This document shows, in pieces, positions 45,266-54,803 of a stretch of DNA of 64,000 nucleotides; the first letter of the stretch is position 1; the number at the start of each line of letters is the position of its first letter. Under the pieces are notes generated by a model that had not been told where the DNA came from, searched no databases, and saw nothing but the letters and a program-made list of their open reading frames with translations. A program made the translations under genes and the position numbers. Source of the stretch: an uncultured Pseudovibrio sp. (lineage in GTDB: Bacteria > Pseudomonadota > Alphaproteobacteria > Rhizobiales > Stappiaceae). Location: the NCBI GenBank assembly GCA_947496145.1, contig CANMBS010000004.1, positions 124,001 to 188,000 of the forward strand, read 5' to 3'.

Positions 45266-46762
45266 GTGAGCCAACTGAATTCATTACTTAAAAATGCAAA
45301 GCTAGCCCTGTCTGATGCTCAAACAGCATTAGACAACCTAACCGATTCCGCAATTGACCTGACAACCCCAACCATTCGACTAGGGGTCACTGGCTTAGCA
45401 CGATCGGGTAAAACCGTTTTCATTTCCGCCCTCGTTCACAATCTGATTGCTGGAGGCAGGCTACCTCTGCTGGAAGTTGCTGGAACAGGACGCCTTGCCC
45501 GCGCCTGCCTCCAACCACAGCCAGATGACAATGTTCCTCGGTTTAACTACGAGCAGCATATAGACACGCTCACAAAAGAACGCCTGTGGCCCCAATCGAC
45601 GCATCAGATTTCTGAGTTACGACTGACCATTGAATACGAGTCCGCCACCTTCCTGAGCAAACATTTAGGCGGGGGCAAACTGCATCTTGATATCGTCGAT
45701 TATCCAGGCGAATGGCTTCTGGACCTTGCATTACTCAGACAAGACTTCCGCCGTTTTTCCGCAGAGGCTCTCAAACGCGCGAAGGCACGGCCTGACCTGT
45801 CCGCAGACTTCCTTAAAACGCTCACACGCTACCAAGACAGCTTGCATGAGGAATTCTCAGAGCAGATTGCAAAAGAACTAGCAACAACATTCACCACGTA
45901 TCTGAGCCGCTGCCGAGAGGAGGAGAACGCACTCTCCATGCTTCCTCCTGGACGTTTCCTCATGCCCGGAGATATGAAAGGCACACCAGCCCTCACCTTC
46001 GCTCCGCTAGATTTAGGTAGCATACACACAAAACCTAAAACAGGTACCCTGTTAGCTATGATGGAGCGACGCTATGAGGCGTATCGCAAGCATATTGTTC
46101 GCCCTTTCTTCAAAAATCACTTTGCCAAACTTGATAGGCAAATTGTGCTGGTTGATGCTCTGACCGCCATAAATGCAGGCCCTGAAGCTCTCGACGACCT
46201 GAGCAATGCACTCTCCGAAATTCTGGGGGCCTTTAGGCCGGGCAAATCCAGTTGGCTGTTCTCCATCCTCTCTCGCAAGATTGATCGCATCCTGTTCGCG
46301 GCAACAAAAGCAGACCATCTGCGCAGGAAAGATCACGATCACCTTGAGATACTACTCAAACAGCTGGTTGAGAAGGCTATCAACAGAGCCGAGTTCTCCG
46401 GTGCGTCAGTCGAAACTCTCGCTCTTGCCTCAGTGCGGGCAACAAGGCAGGCGACGGTTCATCACAATGGCGCAGAAACACCAGCTTTGCTGGGCACCCC
46501 CATGCCTGACGAAACAATCGCTGATATCCGTTTTGATGGACAAGAGGAAGCCGCAATCTTTCCCGGCGATCTGCCAGATGATCTGAGCACACTATTTTCA
46601 GCAAACCAGGAAACCGAAGCATCGGAAGACCAAACCATCCTGAAATACGTTCGCTTTCGGCCCCCAAAACTGGAACGAACAGCTGAAGGGCTGACCCTTT
46701 CACTACCACATATCCGGCTGGATAGCGCACTGGAGTTTTTGCTGGGAGACAAGCTGGCATGA
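45266..46762 (+). CDS. ycjX: YcjX-family GTP-binding protein (DUF463)
   Basis: 498 residues. The N-terminal P-loop GLARSGKT (43-50) sits in LGVTGLARSGKTVFISALVH, the YcjX hallmark; LDIVDYPGEWLLDLALL is the switch/Walker B-like region. GTG start with GGAGGAT upstream. E. coli ycjX belongs to the stress-induced phage-shock regulon together with ycjF, and here too ycjF follows with an ATGA overlap. Probably a peripheral membrane NTPase in envelope stress; the exact role is unknown. Confidence 0.93.
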   Translation: MSQLNSLLKNAKLALSDAQTALDNLTDSAIDLTTPTIRLGVTGLARSGKTVFISALVHNLIAGGRLPLLEVAGTGRLARACLQPQPDDNVPRFNYEQHIDTLTKERLWPQSTHQISELRLTIEYESATFLSKHLGGGKLHLDIVDYPGEWLLDLALLRQDFRRFSAEALKRAKARPDLSADFLKTLTRYQDSLHEEFSEQIAKELATTFTTYLSRCREEENALSMLPPGRFLMPGDMKGTPALTFAPLDLGSIHTKPKTGTLLAMMERRYEAYRKHIVRPFFKNHFAKLDRQIVLVDALTAINAGPEALDDLSNALSEILGAFRPGKSSWLFSILSRKIDRILFAATKADHLRRKDHDHLEILLKQLVEKAINRAEFSGASVETLALASVRATRQATVHHNGAETPALLGTPMPDETIADIRFDGQEEAAIFPGDLPDDLSTLFSANQETEASEDQTILKYVRFRPPKLERTAEGLTLSLPHIRLDSALEFLLGDKLA

Positions 46763-47811
46763 CTGAAAAACCAAAACCTCAAAAAACCCGGCGCGCACCT
46801 AAAGCATTTAAGCTGGACGACACTTCCGTTCGGCTGGAAAGTGAATTCACTCAGGAATCTCTTTCCTCAGAAACCATTGTCTCTGAGGAAAGAGATAACA
46901 CTCTGCCGCAACTCGCCAACAGAGTTGCACCAGAACCTGAACCTGCAACAAGTCGCTGGAGTAAAATCATTGCCATAGGTGGCGGCGGTCTGGTTTCTCT
47001 TGCAATCGGGCTTGCGATTGACGGCCTGATCAGAGACCTGTTTGCGCGGTATGACTGGTTAGGCTGGACAGCCGTTGGACTAACAGCCCTCGCTTTCCTT
47101 GGCATTGCCGGCTTATTCATTAAAGAATGGCGTGCCTTGTCTCGATTGCAGCAAATAGACCATATCCGCGATGATCTGCAATCCGCCGCAGACAATGACA
47201 GCGACAAAGAAGCCCGCGCAGCCCTGCAAAAGCTCATGGAGCTTTACACTGATCGTCCGGAAACGGCCCATGGGCGCTCCCTGCTTAAAGGGCATATGCA
47301 AGAAATCATAGATGGGAAAGATCTGGTCAAACTAGCTGAGCGGGAACTCATGGTCCCACTGGATGCCCGTGCTCGTTTGATTGTCATGGAAAGCGCTAAG
47401 CGCGTTTCAGTGGTCACCGCTCTTTCCCCCCGTGCAATCGTCGATATCCTCATCGTGCTTTACGAAAACCTGCGCATCGTTCGTCGTGTTTCGCGTTTAT
47501 ATGGCGCGCGCCCCGGTGCATTTGGCTTCTGGCGTCTGGCAAGAAACGTTGCCGCTCATCTTGCCGTAACTGGCGGAATGGCGGCAGGTGATAGTTTACT
47601 GGAGCAGTTCATCGGTCAGGGTCTTGCGGCAAAACTATCCGCTCGTCTGGGTGAAGGGCTTGTAAATGGTTTCCTTACCGCCCGCATCGGCGTTGCAGCT
47701 ATCCAGACCTGTCGTCCAGCTCCATTTATTGCCAGCAATGGCCCATCCCTAAGCGAACTTATGAGCGAAATAACAAAATCCGCTCCAGATTCTGATGTAA
47801 AACAGGATTAA
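46759..47811 (+). CDS. ycjF: YcjF-family membrane protein (DUF697)
   Basis: 350 residues. The N-terminal ~70 residues are polar. Two adjacent membrane helices follow (about 73-95, IIAIGGGGLVSLAIGLAIDG, and 99-122), then a helical DUF697/TIGR01620 domain with VVTALSPRAIVDILIVLYEN followed by LRIVRRVSRLYGARPG. It overlaps the ycjX stop by 4 bases, so translation is coupled; the two proteins very likely act together at the inner membrane. Confidence 0.92.
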   Translation: MTEKPKPQKTRRAPKAFKLDDTSVRLESEFTQESLSSETIVSEERDNTLPQLANRVAPEPEPATSRWSKIIAIGGGGLVSLAIGLAIDGLIRDLFARYDWLGWTAVGLTALAFLGIAGLFIKEWRALSRLQQIDHIRDDLQSAADNDSDKEARAALQKLMELYTDRPETAHGRSLLKGHMQEIIDGKDLVKLAERELMVPLDARARLIVMESAKRVSVVTALSPRAIVDILIVLYENLRIVRRVSRLYGARPGAFGFWRLARNVAAHLAVTGGMAAGDSLLEQFIGQGLAAKLSARLGEGLVNGFLTARIGVAAIQTCRPAPFIASNGPSLSELMSEITKSAPDSDVKQD

Positions 47812-47893
47812 TCAAGATCCAGCTCACACCAACACAACGATTTGTCTCGTGATATAATCGCGCATGAGCGACGAACAGGATTGAGGCCGCACC

Positions 47894-48418
47894 ATGAGCA
47901 CGCAAAAAGCCACTATTGTTGATGCAGACAAGCAGTGGCAGGAGGATTTCAATCAGGAACAGCATATCCTGCGCGAACTTCTCGGAGATATTGTAGAAGA
48001 CATACACCATATTGGCAGTACAGCAGTTCCCGATCTCGCTGCAAAACCAATTATCGATATCCTGTTGGAAGTGACCGATATTGATGCCTTAGATGCACAA
48101 ACAGCAAAGCTGATTAATCTGGGCTATGTAGCCAGAGGTGAGTACGGTATCGAAGGACGGCGCTATTTTGAAAAGAGCGGAGATAACCGTACCCATCACC
48201 TCCACGCTTTCAAAACTGGCGATCCAAACGTTTATCGCCACCTCACTTTCCGCGATTACCTGAAAGCGCACCCGGAAGTACGCGAGAAATATGCACACTT
48301 GAAGAAGCAGACAGCCCATTCAGTTGAGGGAGATGCGGAAGCTTACCGGGAGGGCAAAAGTGAATTTGTGGAGTTGCACCTCGCCAAAGCAATCGATTGG
48401 GCAAGAGGCCCTTACTGA
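47894..48418 (+). CDS. GrpB/UPF0157 family protein (nucleotidyltransferase-like fold)
   Basis: 174 residues. HHIGSTAVPDLAAKPIIDIL is the family signature (G-S-T-A-V near D-I in a nucleotidyltransferase-like fold), and later THHLHAFKTGDPNVYRHLTF, the conserved His-rich and R/F-R-D-Y-L segment. Members occur as free proteins or fused to CoaE in actinobacteria; the biochemical role is unsettled. It sits between ycjF and the VWA gene on the same strand, 82 bases after ycjF. Confidence 0.88.
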   Translation: MSTQKATIVDADKQWQEDFNQEQHILRELLGDIVEDIHHIGSTAVPDLAAKPIIDILLEVTDIDALDAQTAKLINLGYVARGEYGIEGRRYFEKSGDNRTHHLHAFKTGDPNVYRHLTFRDYLKAHPEVREKYAHLKKQTAHSVEGDAEAYREGKSEFVELHLAKAIDWARGPY

Positions 48419-48508
48419 CTCTAAATACACAGGGTTAAAGCCAGATGTGTCCGAAGGTCTTAGATTGCACACTCGACACGACACAGACCTTTCGCTTAGT
48501 GTTGCCTC

Positions 48509-49684
48509 ATGTTTATTCAGTTTTTCGAAGAGCTAAAATCCGCAGGCCTGCCCGTATCCGTACGCGAATATCTAACGCTTATGGAAGCGCTGGATGCTGA
48601 TCTCGCTTATAAGCGCGTAGAAGACTTCTACTACCTTGCCCGCATCACGCTGGTAAAGGATGAAGCCAATCTGGACAAGTTCGACCGAGTTTTCGGCAAC
48701 ACGTTCAAAGGGCTGGACCTGATGAGCGACGTTCCTGCCACAGAAATTCCAGAGGAATGGCTCCGCAAGCTTGCAGAAAAACACTTAAGCGAAGAAGAGA
48801 AAAAGCTCATCGAGTCCATGGGCGGCTTCGAAAAGCTAATGGAAACACTGAAAAAACGACTGGAAGAGCAGGAAAAGCGCCATCAGGGCGGCAGCAAATG
48901 GATTGGCACCGCGGGCACCTCTCCCTTTGGTGCTTACGGCTACAACCCGGAAGGCGTACGCATCGGTCAGGATGGCAGCCGTCATCGCCGTGCAGTCAAA
49001 GTCTGGGACAAACGAGAGTTCAAAGACCTTGACGACACGGTTGAGCTGGGCACCCGCAACATCAAAGTTGCGCTGAAGCGCCTGCGTAAGTTCGCCCGCA
49101 CAGGCGCCGCAGATGAGCTGGATCTGGACAACACCATCAAATCCACCGCCCACAAAGGTTTGCTCGACATTCACATGCGCCCGGAACGTCGTAACGCAGT
49201 TAAAGTGCTTCTGTTCTTCGATATCGGCGGCTCAATGGATGATCACATCCGTGTCTGCGAAGAATTGTTCTCTGCTGCAAAAACTGAATTCAAGGTGATG
49301 GAATACTTCTACTTCCACAATTGCCTTTACGAGTTCGTCTGGAAGAACAACAACCGCCGCCACACCGAGCGCATTAACACCATGGATGTACTGCACAAAT
49401 ATCCAAGCGATTACAAAGTGATCTTTGTTGGCGATGCATCCATGAGTCCCTATGAAATCACCTACCCCGGCGGATCAGTTGAGCATTGGAACGAAGAAGC
49501 AGGGCACACCTGGATCAAACGTGTCACAGACCTTTATCAAAAGGCAGTCTGGCTTAATCCTGTACGAGAACAGCACTGGGACTACACACATTCCATCGGT
49601 ATGATGCGAGAGCTGCTCGACCAGCGCATGTATCCGCTTACTCTGGAAGGATTGGATGGCGCAATGAAAGAGCTTGTACGCTAA
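48509..49684 (+). CDS. VWA-domain (CoxE-like) protein, probable MoxR partner
   Basis: 391 residues. The N-terminal CoxE-like helical region begins MFIQFFEELKSAGLPVSVRE and includes VEDFYYLARITLVKDEANLD. The von Willebrand A domain follows (about 225-391). Its metal site reads FFDIGGSMDD (Asp238, Gly240, Ser242), that is D-x-G-x-S instead of the classical D-x-S-x-S, and a later FVGDASMSP segment supplies the fourth-strand Asp. Proteins of this type pair with MoxR ATPases; the ATPase is at 42689-43525 with five genes between them. Cytoplasmic; target unknown. Confidence 0.88.
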   Translation: MFIQFFEELKSAGLPVSVREYLTLMEALDADLAYKRVEDFYYLARITLVKDEANLDKFDRVFGNTFKGLDLMSDVPATEIPEEWLRKLAEKHLSEEEKKLIESMGGFEKLMETLKKRLEEQEKRHQGGSKWIGTAGTSPFGAYGYNPEGVRIGQDGSRHRRAVKVWDKREFKDLDDTVELGTRNIKVALKRLRKFARTGAADELDLDNTIKSTAHKGLLDIHMRPERRNAVKVLLFFDIGGSMDDHIRVCEELFSAAKTEFKVMEYFYFHNCLYEFVWKNNNRRHTERINTMDVLHKYPSDYKVIFVGDASMSPYEITYPGGSVEHWNEEAGHTWIKRVTDLYQKAVWLNPVREQHWDYTHSIGMMRELLDQRMYPLTLEGLDGAMKELVR

Positions 49685-49874
49685 CCGGAAAACGCATTAG
49701 GCTTCACAAACGAGCAGATGGTAAGTCTGGTCGTGCATGTTCAATCAATCTGAGCAGATCGAATGTACCCTCGCCTTTGAGCATGGATCCAACGCTTTAA
49801 GCTGGACGCAAGCTGGTTGCGTTAAGAAATAAAGCACTTGATAAGTGATTGCGCATAACCGAGAGAGCCAAGCT

Positions 49875-51581
49875 GTGATCAAATCCTTAGTGGAGCAACC
49901 AGACAAACTTAAAGCCTCTGGTATCCCTGCCCTTTTGATACCCTTCCTTGTTGTCAGTGCAAATGCTGCAACTTTGCCGCCGCTAAACCAGCTCATTCCG
50001 CCGCTTATCATTGAAAGCTGTCTGGACAAAACCAATGCAGCCCTCGATAGTCAGGAGTTCATCGATTGCCTGACGAACACAGTCACAAGACAACCAGCAG
50101 GCGAAAATATTTATCGCTCTGACCCAACACATCGCCCCTCAACAGCCAACCACATTTCCAATATGCCAGATCGGCTGGACGGAACCAATGTGGTTGCCTG
50201 CGCATCAAAAAACGCCAGTTACACCAGATGCACAATTTCAAACGCCAACCGCAATTATGTTCAGTTGCTGCGTCAAACCTCCAATGCTCTATGTAAGTTG
50301 AACGAAAGCTGGGGCGTTGCTCCCTCTCATATCTGGACAGACAAAGGCTGTGCTGGTATTTTTTACGTCAGCAACAAGCCCTACAGCCGCAAAACTGTAA
50401 CCACTATCAGCGCAAGCTCTTCCTCAGTAAAAAAGCAGATAAAAGCCGCAAATTCAGGTGGAAACATCATTTCAGTTCCGCAACTGCCTGAGTTCACGAA
50501 GGATGGCTGGCGCAAATGTGCGCTGGAGTTTCAGGTTTGTGAATTGCCATATCCAACAATGGTCCGCTTCGGCAAGCCGGGTGCGTTCTATGAAAGGTCT
50601 GCTAAAGAAGAAGTCCACTGCCGTACTGGCGTATTTGGCGACCCTGCACCATCCTCCCAAAAGGCTTGTTACTACAAGCTCAAGCAAGATGGCACTGCTC
50701 CACAGGCAACTCCACCAACACAGGTCGTCATACAAGATCTTCCCCCTTTGGAAAACAGCCAGCTCGCCCCCCTCGATGACTTAGCACTCAGTGTAGCTGA
50801 GCCACTCTGGCAAGCCCGAAGCGCTTGCTCCAAACTTGGCAGCAAAATCATTGCGACTAAGAACAGCTTCATGGAGTTGCCTGTCGTTTACCTTGGCTTA
50901 GGCACCTTCGACAGCAGGCAGCAAAACCAGAAACCTGTGCTGGTACGCACGGGTGACAAACTGGCTGGTCGCGGGGTCTATCAGGAACAAGGACTGTACG
51001 TACCATTCAACTTCTCCTGCGCACTTGGCCGTAAAGGAAAAACCGCCCAGCACTTTGTTTTTCATCGCCAAAACAGCGATCCGATCACACAAGACCTCCT
51101 GCTAAATCCAGACGTTTTCTCAAGAGAGCCAGCTCCCCTTGAAGGCTTTGATGCCCCCTATGTCTGGGCTGCGGGTCTTCCTATTGGAGAAAGCAACAAC
51201 AGAGGGGCCGTGCTGGTCCACGGTGTACCAGAAACCGATGACATTGACTTTTACGCCCGCTGCCTTGTCGGCAGTGGTGATATAGAAATCATGTTTCAGC
51301 AAACAGTTCCAGCTCTCCAACAGGGTGACAGTCTTCTGATTTCACTAGCCACTCGCCGCTTCACAGAAAGCTATGTGGGCGTTGGCAGCGCGCTGGAACC
51401 AGAATCCGGCGTACCCCTTCCGCTGCTCACTCTCAGCAACGGCTCATCCCTATGGAACAGGATGGTGCTCGACAGGGAATTGCGGATCAATCTGGGCGGT
51501 CATGCCACTTACAACGTAAGCCTCAAAGGCAGTGCAAAACCAGTGCGCGACTTCATCAAGGCTTGCAGTTCAGGCACTTAA
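49875..51581 (+). CDS. Exported DUF3011-domain protein
   Basis: 568 residues from the GTG with GAGAGAG 8 bases upstream (an earlier GTG at 49845 lacks one). Signal sequence core ASGIPALLIPFLVVSANA, about 19-33. Around residues 105-165 there is a DUF3011-like domain: YTRCTISNANRNYVQLLRQT, then LCKLNESWGVAPSHIWTDKG followed by CAGIFYV. It has Cys pairs and the invariant WG and IW..GC residues typical of that family. The remaining ~400 residues hold two further cysteine-rich segments without a recognised family. Stops 4 bases before the convergent AraC gene. Periplasmic or secreted; function unknown. Confidence 0.7.
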   Translation: MIKSLVEQPDKLKASGIPALLIPFLVVSANAATLPPLNQLIPPLIIESCLDKTNAALDSQEFIDCLTNTVTRQPAGENIYRSDPTHRPSTANHISNMPDRLDGTNVVACASKNASYTRCTISNANRNYVQLLRQTSNALCKLNESWGVAPSHIWTDKGCAGIFYVSNKPYSRKTVTTISASSSSVKKQIKAANSGGNIISVPQLPEFTKDGWRKCALEFQVCELPYPTMVRFGKPGAFYERSAKEEVHCRTGVFGDPAPSSQKACYYKLKQDGTAPQATPPTQVVIQDLPPLENSQLAPLDDLALSVAEPLWQARSACSKLGSKIIATKNSFMELPVVYLGLGTFDSRQQNQKPVLVRTGDKLAGRGVYQEQGLYVPFNFSCALGRKGKTAQHFVFHRQNSDPITQDLLLNPDVFSREPAPLEGFDAPYVWAAGLPIGESNNRGAVLVHGVPETDDIDFYARCLVGSGDIEIMFQQTVPALQQGDSLLISLATRRFTESYVGVGSALEPESGVPLPLLTLSNGSSLWNRMVLDRELRINLGGHATYNVSLKGSAKPVRDFIKACSSGT

Positions 51582-51585
51582 ACCA

Positions 51586-52368
51586 TCAGGTCTTAAAGTA
51601 CTTTCCCGGTGTTGTCCCAAATGCCTTGCGAAACTGCGAGATAAACGGACTTGGCCCTTCATATCCCAGCTTAAAGGCCACGTCTCCTACACTTCGGCCC
51701 GTCGAAAGCAGCTCCAACGCCCGAAACAACTTCGCTTGCCCGCACCATTTTCGGTAACTCCACCCGGTCTCTTCCTGAAAGCGACGCTCAAACGTACGTT
51801 GAGACATGCGCGTTCGCTCCGCTGCATCAGCAAGGCTTGGCAGATGCGCAGGATGAGCCAGAATGGACCTGCACAAATCTTTGAGCAGCACATGATTGAC
51901 AGGCATCGGCAACTGCAAGGGTGAGTCCGGCAGGCTCTTCAACTGATCAACAATCACCTGAGCAATACGTCCAACCGGGCCATCAAGAGCATAATCCCGA
52001 GGCGCTGCCATAAGTTCTTGTATCAACTCCCGCAATAACGGCGTCACCTGAATGACAAGAGGCTTATCAGAAAGCCGCACTGACCAGTCCTCTCGTAAAT
52101 AAAGAGACCTGAACTTGGTCTTAATCGGATAAGATCCCCGATGCTCCATATTGCTGGGAATCCAAAGTGCTCTTTCAGGTGGTACAACAAACGTTCCCGC
52201 CTCTGTAAATACCGTAGTAGCCCCTTGCAAAATATGCACCAGCTGCCCGCGTGCATGCGAATGCATCTTCCCTTCAACACCCTGCTCTACATCCGCCGCA
52301 TAGGCAACAATCGGCTGGGGGCGATCTTCATGGGGCTCTCCAAAAACGTCCGCGTGAATCGGCATCAC
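51586..52368 (-). CDS. AraC-family regulator with N-terminal cupin
   Basis: 260 residues. An N-terminal cupin sensor (about 20-100, MHSHARGQLVHILQGATTVF, then VPPERALWIPSNMEHRG) and a C-terminal double helix-turn-helix (about 160-260, RMSQRTFERRFQEETGWSYR, then SVGDVAFKLGYEGPSPFISQ). This layout is that of the NimR/YdeO-like AraC subgroup. It is divergent from an MFS transporter gene 104 bases away, which it probably controls, as NimR does for its neighbouring MFS exporter. The ligand is not predictable. Confidence 0.93.
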   Translation of the reverse strand: MMPIHADVFGEPHEDRPQPIVAYAADVEQGVEGKMHSHARGQLVHILQGATTVFTEAGTFVVPPERALWIPSNMEHRGSYPIKTKFRSLYLREDWSVRLSDKPLVIQVTPLLRELIQELMAAPRDYALDGPVGRIAQVIVDQLKSLPDSPLQLPMPVNHVLLKDLCRSILAHPAHLPSLADAAERTRMSQRTFERRFQEETGWSYRKWCGQAKLFRALELLSTGRSVGDVAFKLGYEGPSPFISQFRKAFGTTPGKYFKT

Positions 52369-52472
52369 ATACCTCTTGGCGACTTAACGATATTTTTTGG
52401 CAAACTAATGCTAACACGTAAATAAAGTTTTCGCTTATTAAATTGCAAAGCCCTTTCATAACTTGAGGCCCC

Positions 52473-53690
52473 ATGACCAGTATTCTTAAAGATATCAGAG
52501 CGGACCGCCGCTCTCCGTTTGTGTTCCTTCTGGTTCTCACCATCGCATCACAGCTATCGTTCTCGGTATGGTGGACGCTAATTAATAACTTTGCAGTCAA
52601 CACCCTCCACTTCACAGGTCAGGAAATCGGCATTCAGCAATCCATTCGCGAAATTCCCGGCCTGCTGGCATTCACTGTGGTCTTTATGCTGCTTCTTTTC
52701 AAAGAGCAGACCTTTACACTTATCTCACTGGGGTTAATGGGCTTCGGAATTGCTATCACGGGATTTTTCCCATCAACCATTGGCTTTTATGTCACCACCC
52801 TGATCATGTCCTTCGGCTTCCACTATTACGAGACGCTCAAACAGTCGCTCTCGATCCAATGGCTGCCAAAGGAAAAAGCACCAGCTCTGCTTGGCGCGAT
52901 CATCGGTGTCTCATCATTTGTGTCACTGTGTGTTTACGGCGCTATCACTTTTAGCTGGAAGAGGTTTGACCTCGCCTACGATCAGGTCTTTCTGTGGGCT
53001 GGTCTTGCTGGACTGGCACTAACCATCTACGCAGCTATGGCCTTCCCAAAATACAAAGCGCATGTGGAGCAGAACAAAAAACTCATCCTGCGCAAGCGCT
53101 ATTGGCTGTATTATGCTCTCACCTTCATGAGCGGTGCCCGCCGACAAATATTCACGGTTTTTGCAGGCTTTTTGATGGTTGAGCGCTTTGGCTACGACGT
53201 GCATGAAGTTGCAATACTGTTCTTCCTGAACGGTGCAATCAGCATGTTTCTTGCTCCGGCGATTGGCGTCTTTATTGGTCGCGTCGGAGAGCGCACAGCA
53301 CTCACAGTGGAGTACATCGGGCTGATCATCGTCTTCACATCCTACGCTTTCGTCAGCAATGTTTACATCGCAGGCGCGCTTTATGTAGTCGACCACGCTT
53401 TCTTCGCCATGGCTATTGCCATGAAAACATACTTTCAGAAAATCGCAGATCCGGCAGATATTGCCCCAACATCAGCGGTAGACTTCACCATCAACCACAT
53501 CGCAGCTGTTGTGATCCCGGTGGTTTTTGGCACGATATGGCTGTTCTCACCCGCTCTGGTGTTTATTGCCGGGGCAGCCATGGCCTTCATCAGTCTTATC
53601 TTAAGCCGTATGATCCCTCGCAACCCGAGAGCAGGCAACGAAACCGTCTGGCCGTCCCCCCACCAACCTCAGACTGTCGGGGCTGAGTAA
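52473..53690 (+). CDS. MFS transporter
   Basis: 405 residues with twelve predicted membrane helices, for example FVFLLVLTIASQLSFSVWWT, then GLLAFTVVFMLLLF, then IAAVVIPVVFGTIWLFSPAL. A cytoplasmic central loop has the basic stretch ILRKRYWLYY. Major facilitator superfamily; substrate unknown. The divergent AraC regulator suggests inducible export or uptake. ATG start about 10 bases after a weak purine stretch. A terminator shared with the ferredoxin gene follows. Confidence 0.88.
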   Translation: MTSILKDIRADRRSPFVFLLVLTIASQLSFSVWWTLINNFAVNTLHFTGQEIGIQQSIREIPGLLAFTVVFMLLLFKEQTFTLISLGLMGFGIAITGFFPSTIGFYVTTLIMSFGFHYYETLKQSLSIQWLPKEKAPALLGAIIGVSSFVSLCVYGAITFSWKRFDLAYDQVFLWAGLAGLALTIYAAMAFPKYKAHVEQNKKLILRKRYWLYYALTFMSGARRQIFTVFAGFLMVERFGYDVHEVAILFFLNGAISMFLAPAIGVFIGRVGERTALTVEYIGLIIVFTSYAFVSNVYIAGALYVVDHAFFAMAIAMKTYFQKIADPADIAPTSAVDFTINHIAAVVIPVVFGTIWLFSPALVFIAGAAMAFISLILSRMIPRNPRAGNETVWPSPHQPQTVGAE

Positions 53691-53701
53691 AGATTACCGA
53701 C

Positions 53702-53735
53702 AAAAAAGGCTGGCCTGCAATGACCAGCCTTTTCC
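53702..53735. terminator. Bidirectional terminator between MFS and ferredoxin genes
   Basis: AAAAGGCTGG, 10-base loop, CCAGCCTTTT: a perfect stem with A and T tracts serving both convergent genes. Confidence 0.85.
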
Positions 53736-53754
53736 ATAGAAACTCAGAAGCTAA

Positions 53755-54111
<357 letters not shown>

Positions 54112-54186
54112 TTACCTTCAGATACATCCACCAGCACAGCTATTCAAGAACTTACCACCAGGATCAGGCAGGGATAGCTCAGATGG

Positions 54187-54528
54187 TTAAGCCTTTAGAA
54201 GCTGAGTAATACCTGAACAAACCTGAGTCACATGCTCCTCTACAACTGCCAGTTCTGGTAGGTCGCCTTGAGCAGCTAATGCTTCAGCGCATTCCAGCGC
54301 CTCTCCAAGCGCAAAAGCGCCCACTCCCCTCGCAGAACCTTTGAAACGATGCAAGAGCCCACGAAGAACCTCCGGCTCCCGCGCAAGAACCAGCTCCCGT
54401 CGGAAATCCTCGATCTGCTGTGCAAATATCTCAAGGACTTGTCTACGTAAATTCTGGTCGTTGAAAGTGACAGATAACAGATGCTTCTCGCATATAATCA
54501 CTGTTGTTTCATGTAGTTCTTCAGCCAA
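54187..54528 (-). CDS. Histidine phosphotransfer (Hpt) domain protein
   Basis: 113 residues, a single four-helix Hpt domain. Phospho-acceptor His60 in LLHRFKGSARGVGA, the Hpt consensus H.(L/F)KGSA...GA. No kinase or receiver is attached, so it shuttles phosphate between other two-component proteins. The upstream stretch (54529-54803) holds a TTATTTTATGGTTAAC sequence resembling a CtrA site at 54698-54713. Its kinase is unknown; CckA normally uses ChpT, not a monomeric Hpt protein. Confidence 0.85.
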   Translation of the reverse strand: MAEELHETTVIICEKHLLSVTFNDQNLRRQVLEIFAQQIEDFRRELVLAREPEVLRGLLHRFKGSARGVGAFALGEALECAEALAAQGDLPELAVVEEHVTQVCSGITQLLKA

Positions 54529-54697
54529 CGTGACGTAACGCCTCCCGACACAACCAGATGACTCAAAGTTCTAAAGGTATTCGTCGAGTTGATTCGTCAG
54601 AGTGACTCAACGCCCACGCAAACACGACTCCAGAGAGACTCGACCCGTCATTTCCCATAGGGGTTAAATTCTATTCCCCAAAACAAAACACAGATTT

Positions 54698-54713
54698 TTA
54701 TTTTATGGTTAAC
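54698..54713 (-). promoter_or_regulatory. Possible CtrA-type site upstream of the Hpt gene
   Basis: ATGGTTAAC (reverse complement of the CtrA 8-mer TTAACCAT plus one base) with an imperfect partner TTAT at N7 spacing, about 170 bases before the Hpt start. Confidence 0.35.
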
Positions 54714-54803
54714 AATGCGCTACCGCCCAGATTCAAAACCAGACTCACAAACTTTCCACCAGCACTCACTGCCACCACACGTTAAAATTGACAAGCCACT
54801 CTG

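Noticed and set aside
54171-54190. GGGATAGCTCAGATGGTTAA looks like the 5' end and D-arm of a tRNA
   Set aside because: No matching acceptor strand, anticodon arm or T-arm follows; it lies at the 3' end of the Hpt gene and is taken as chance.
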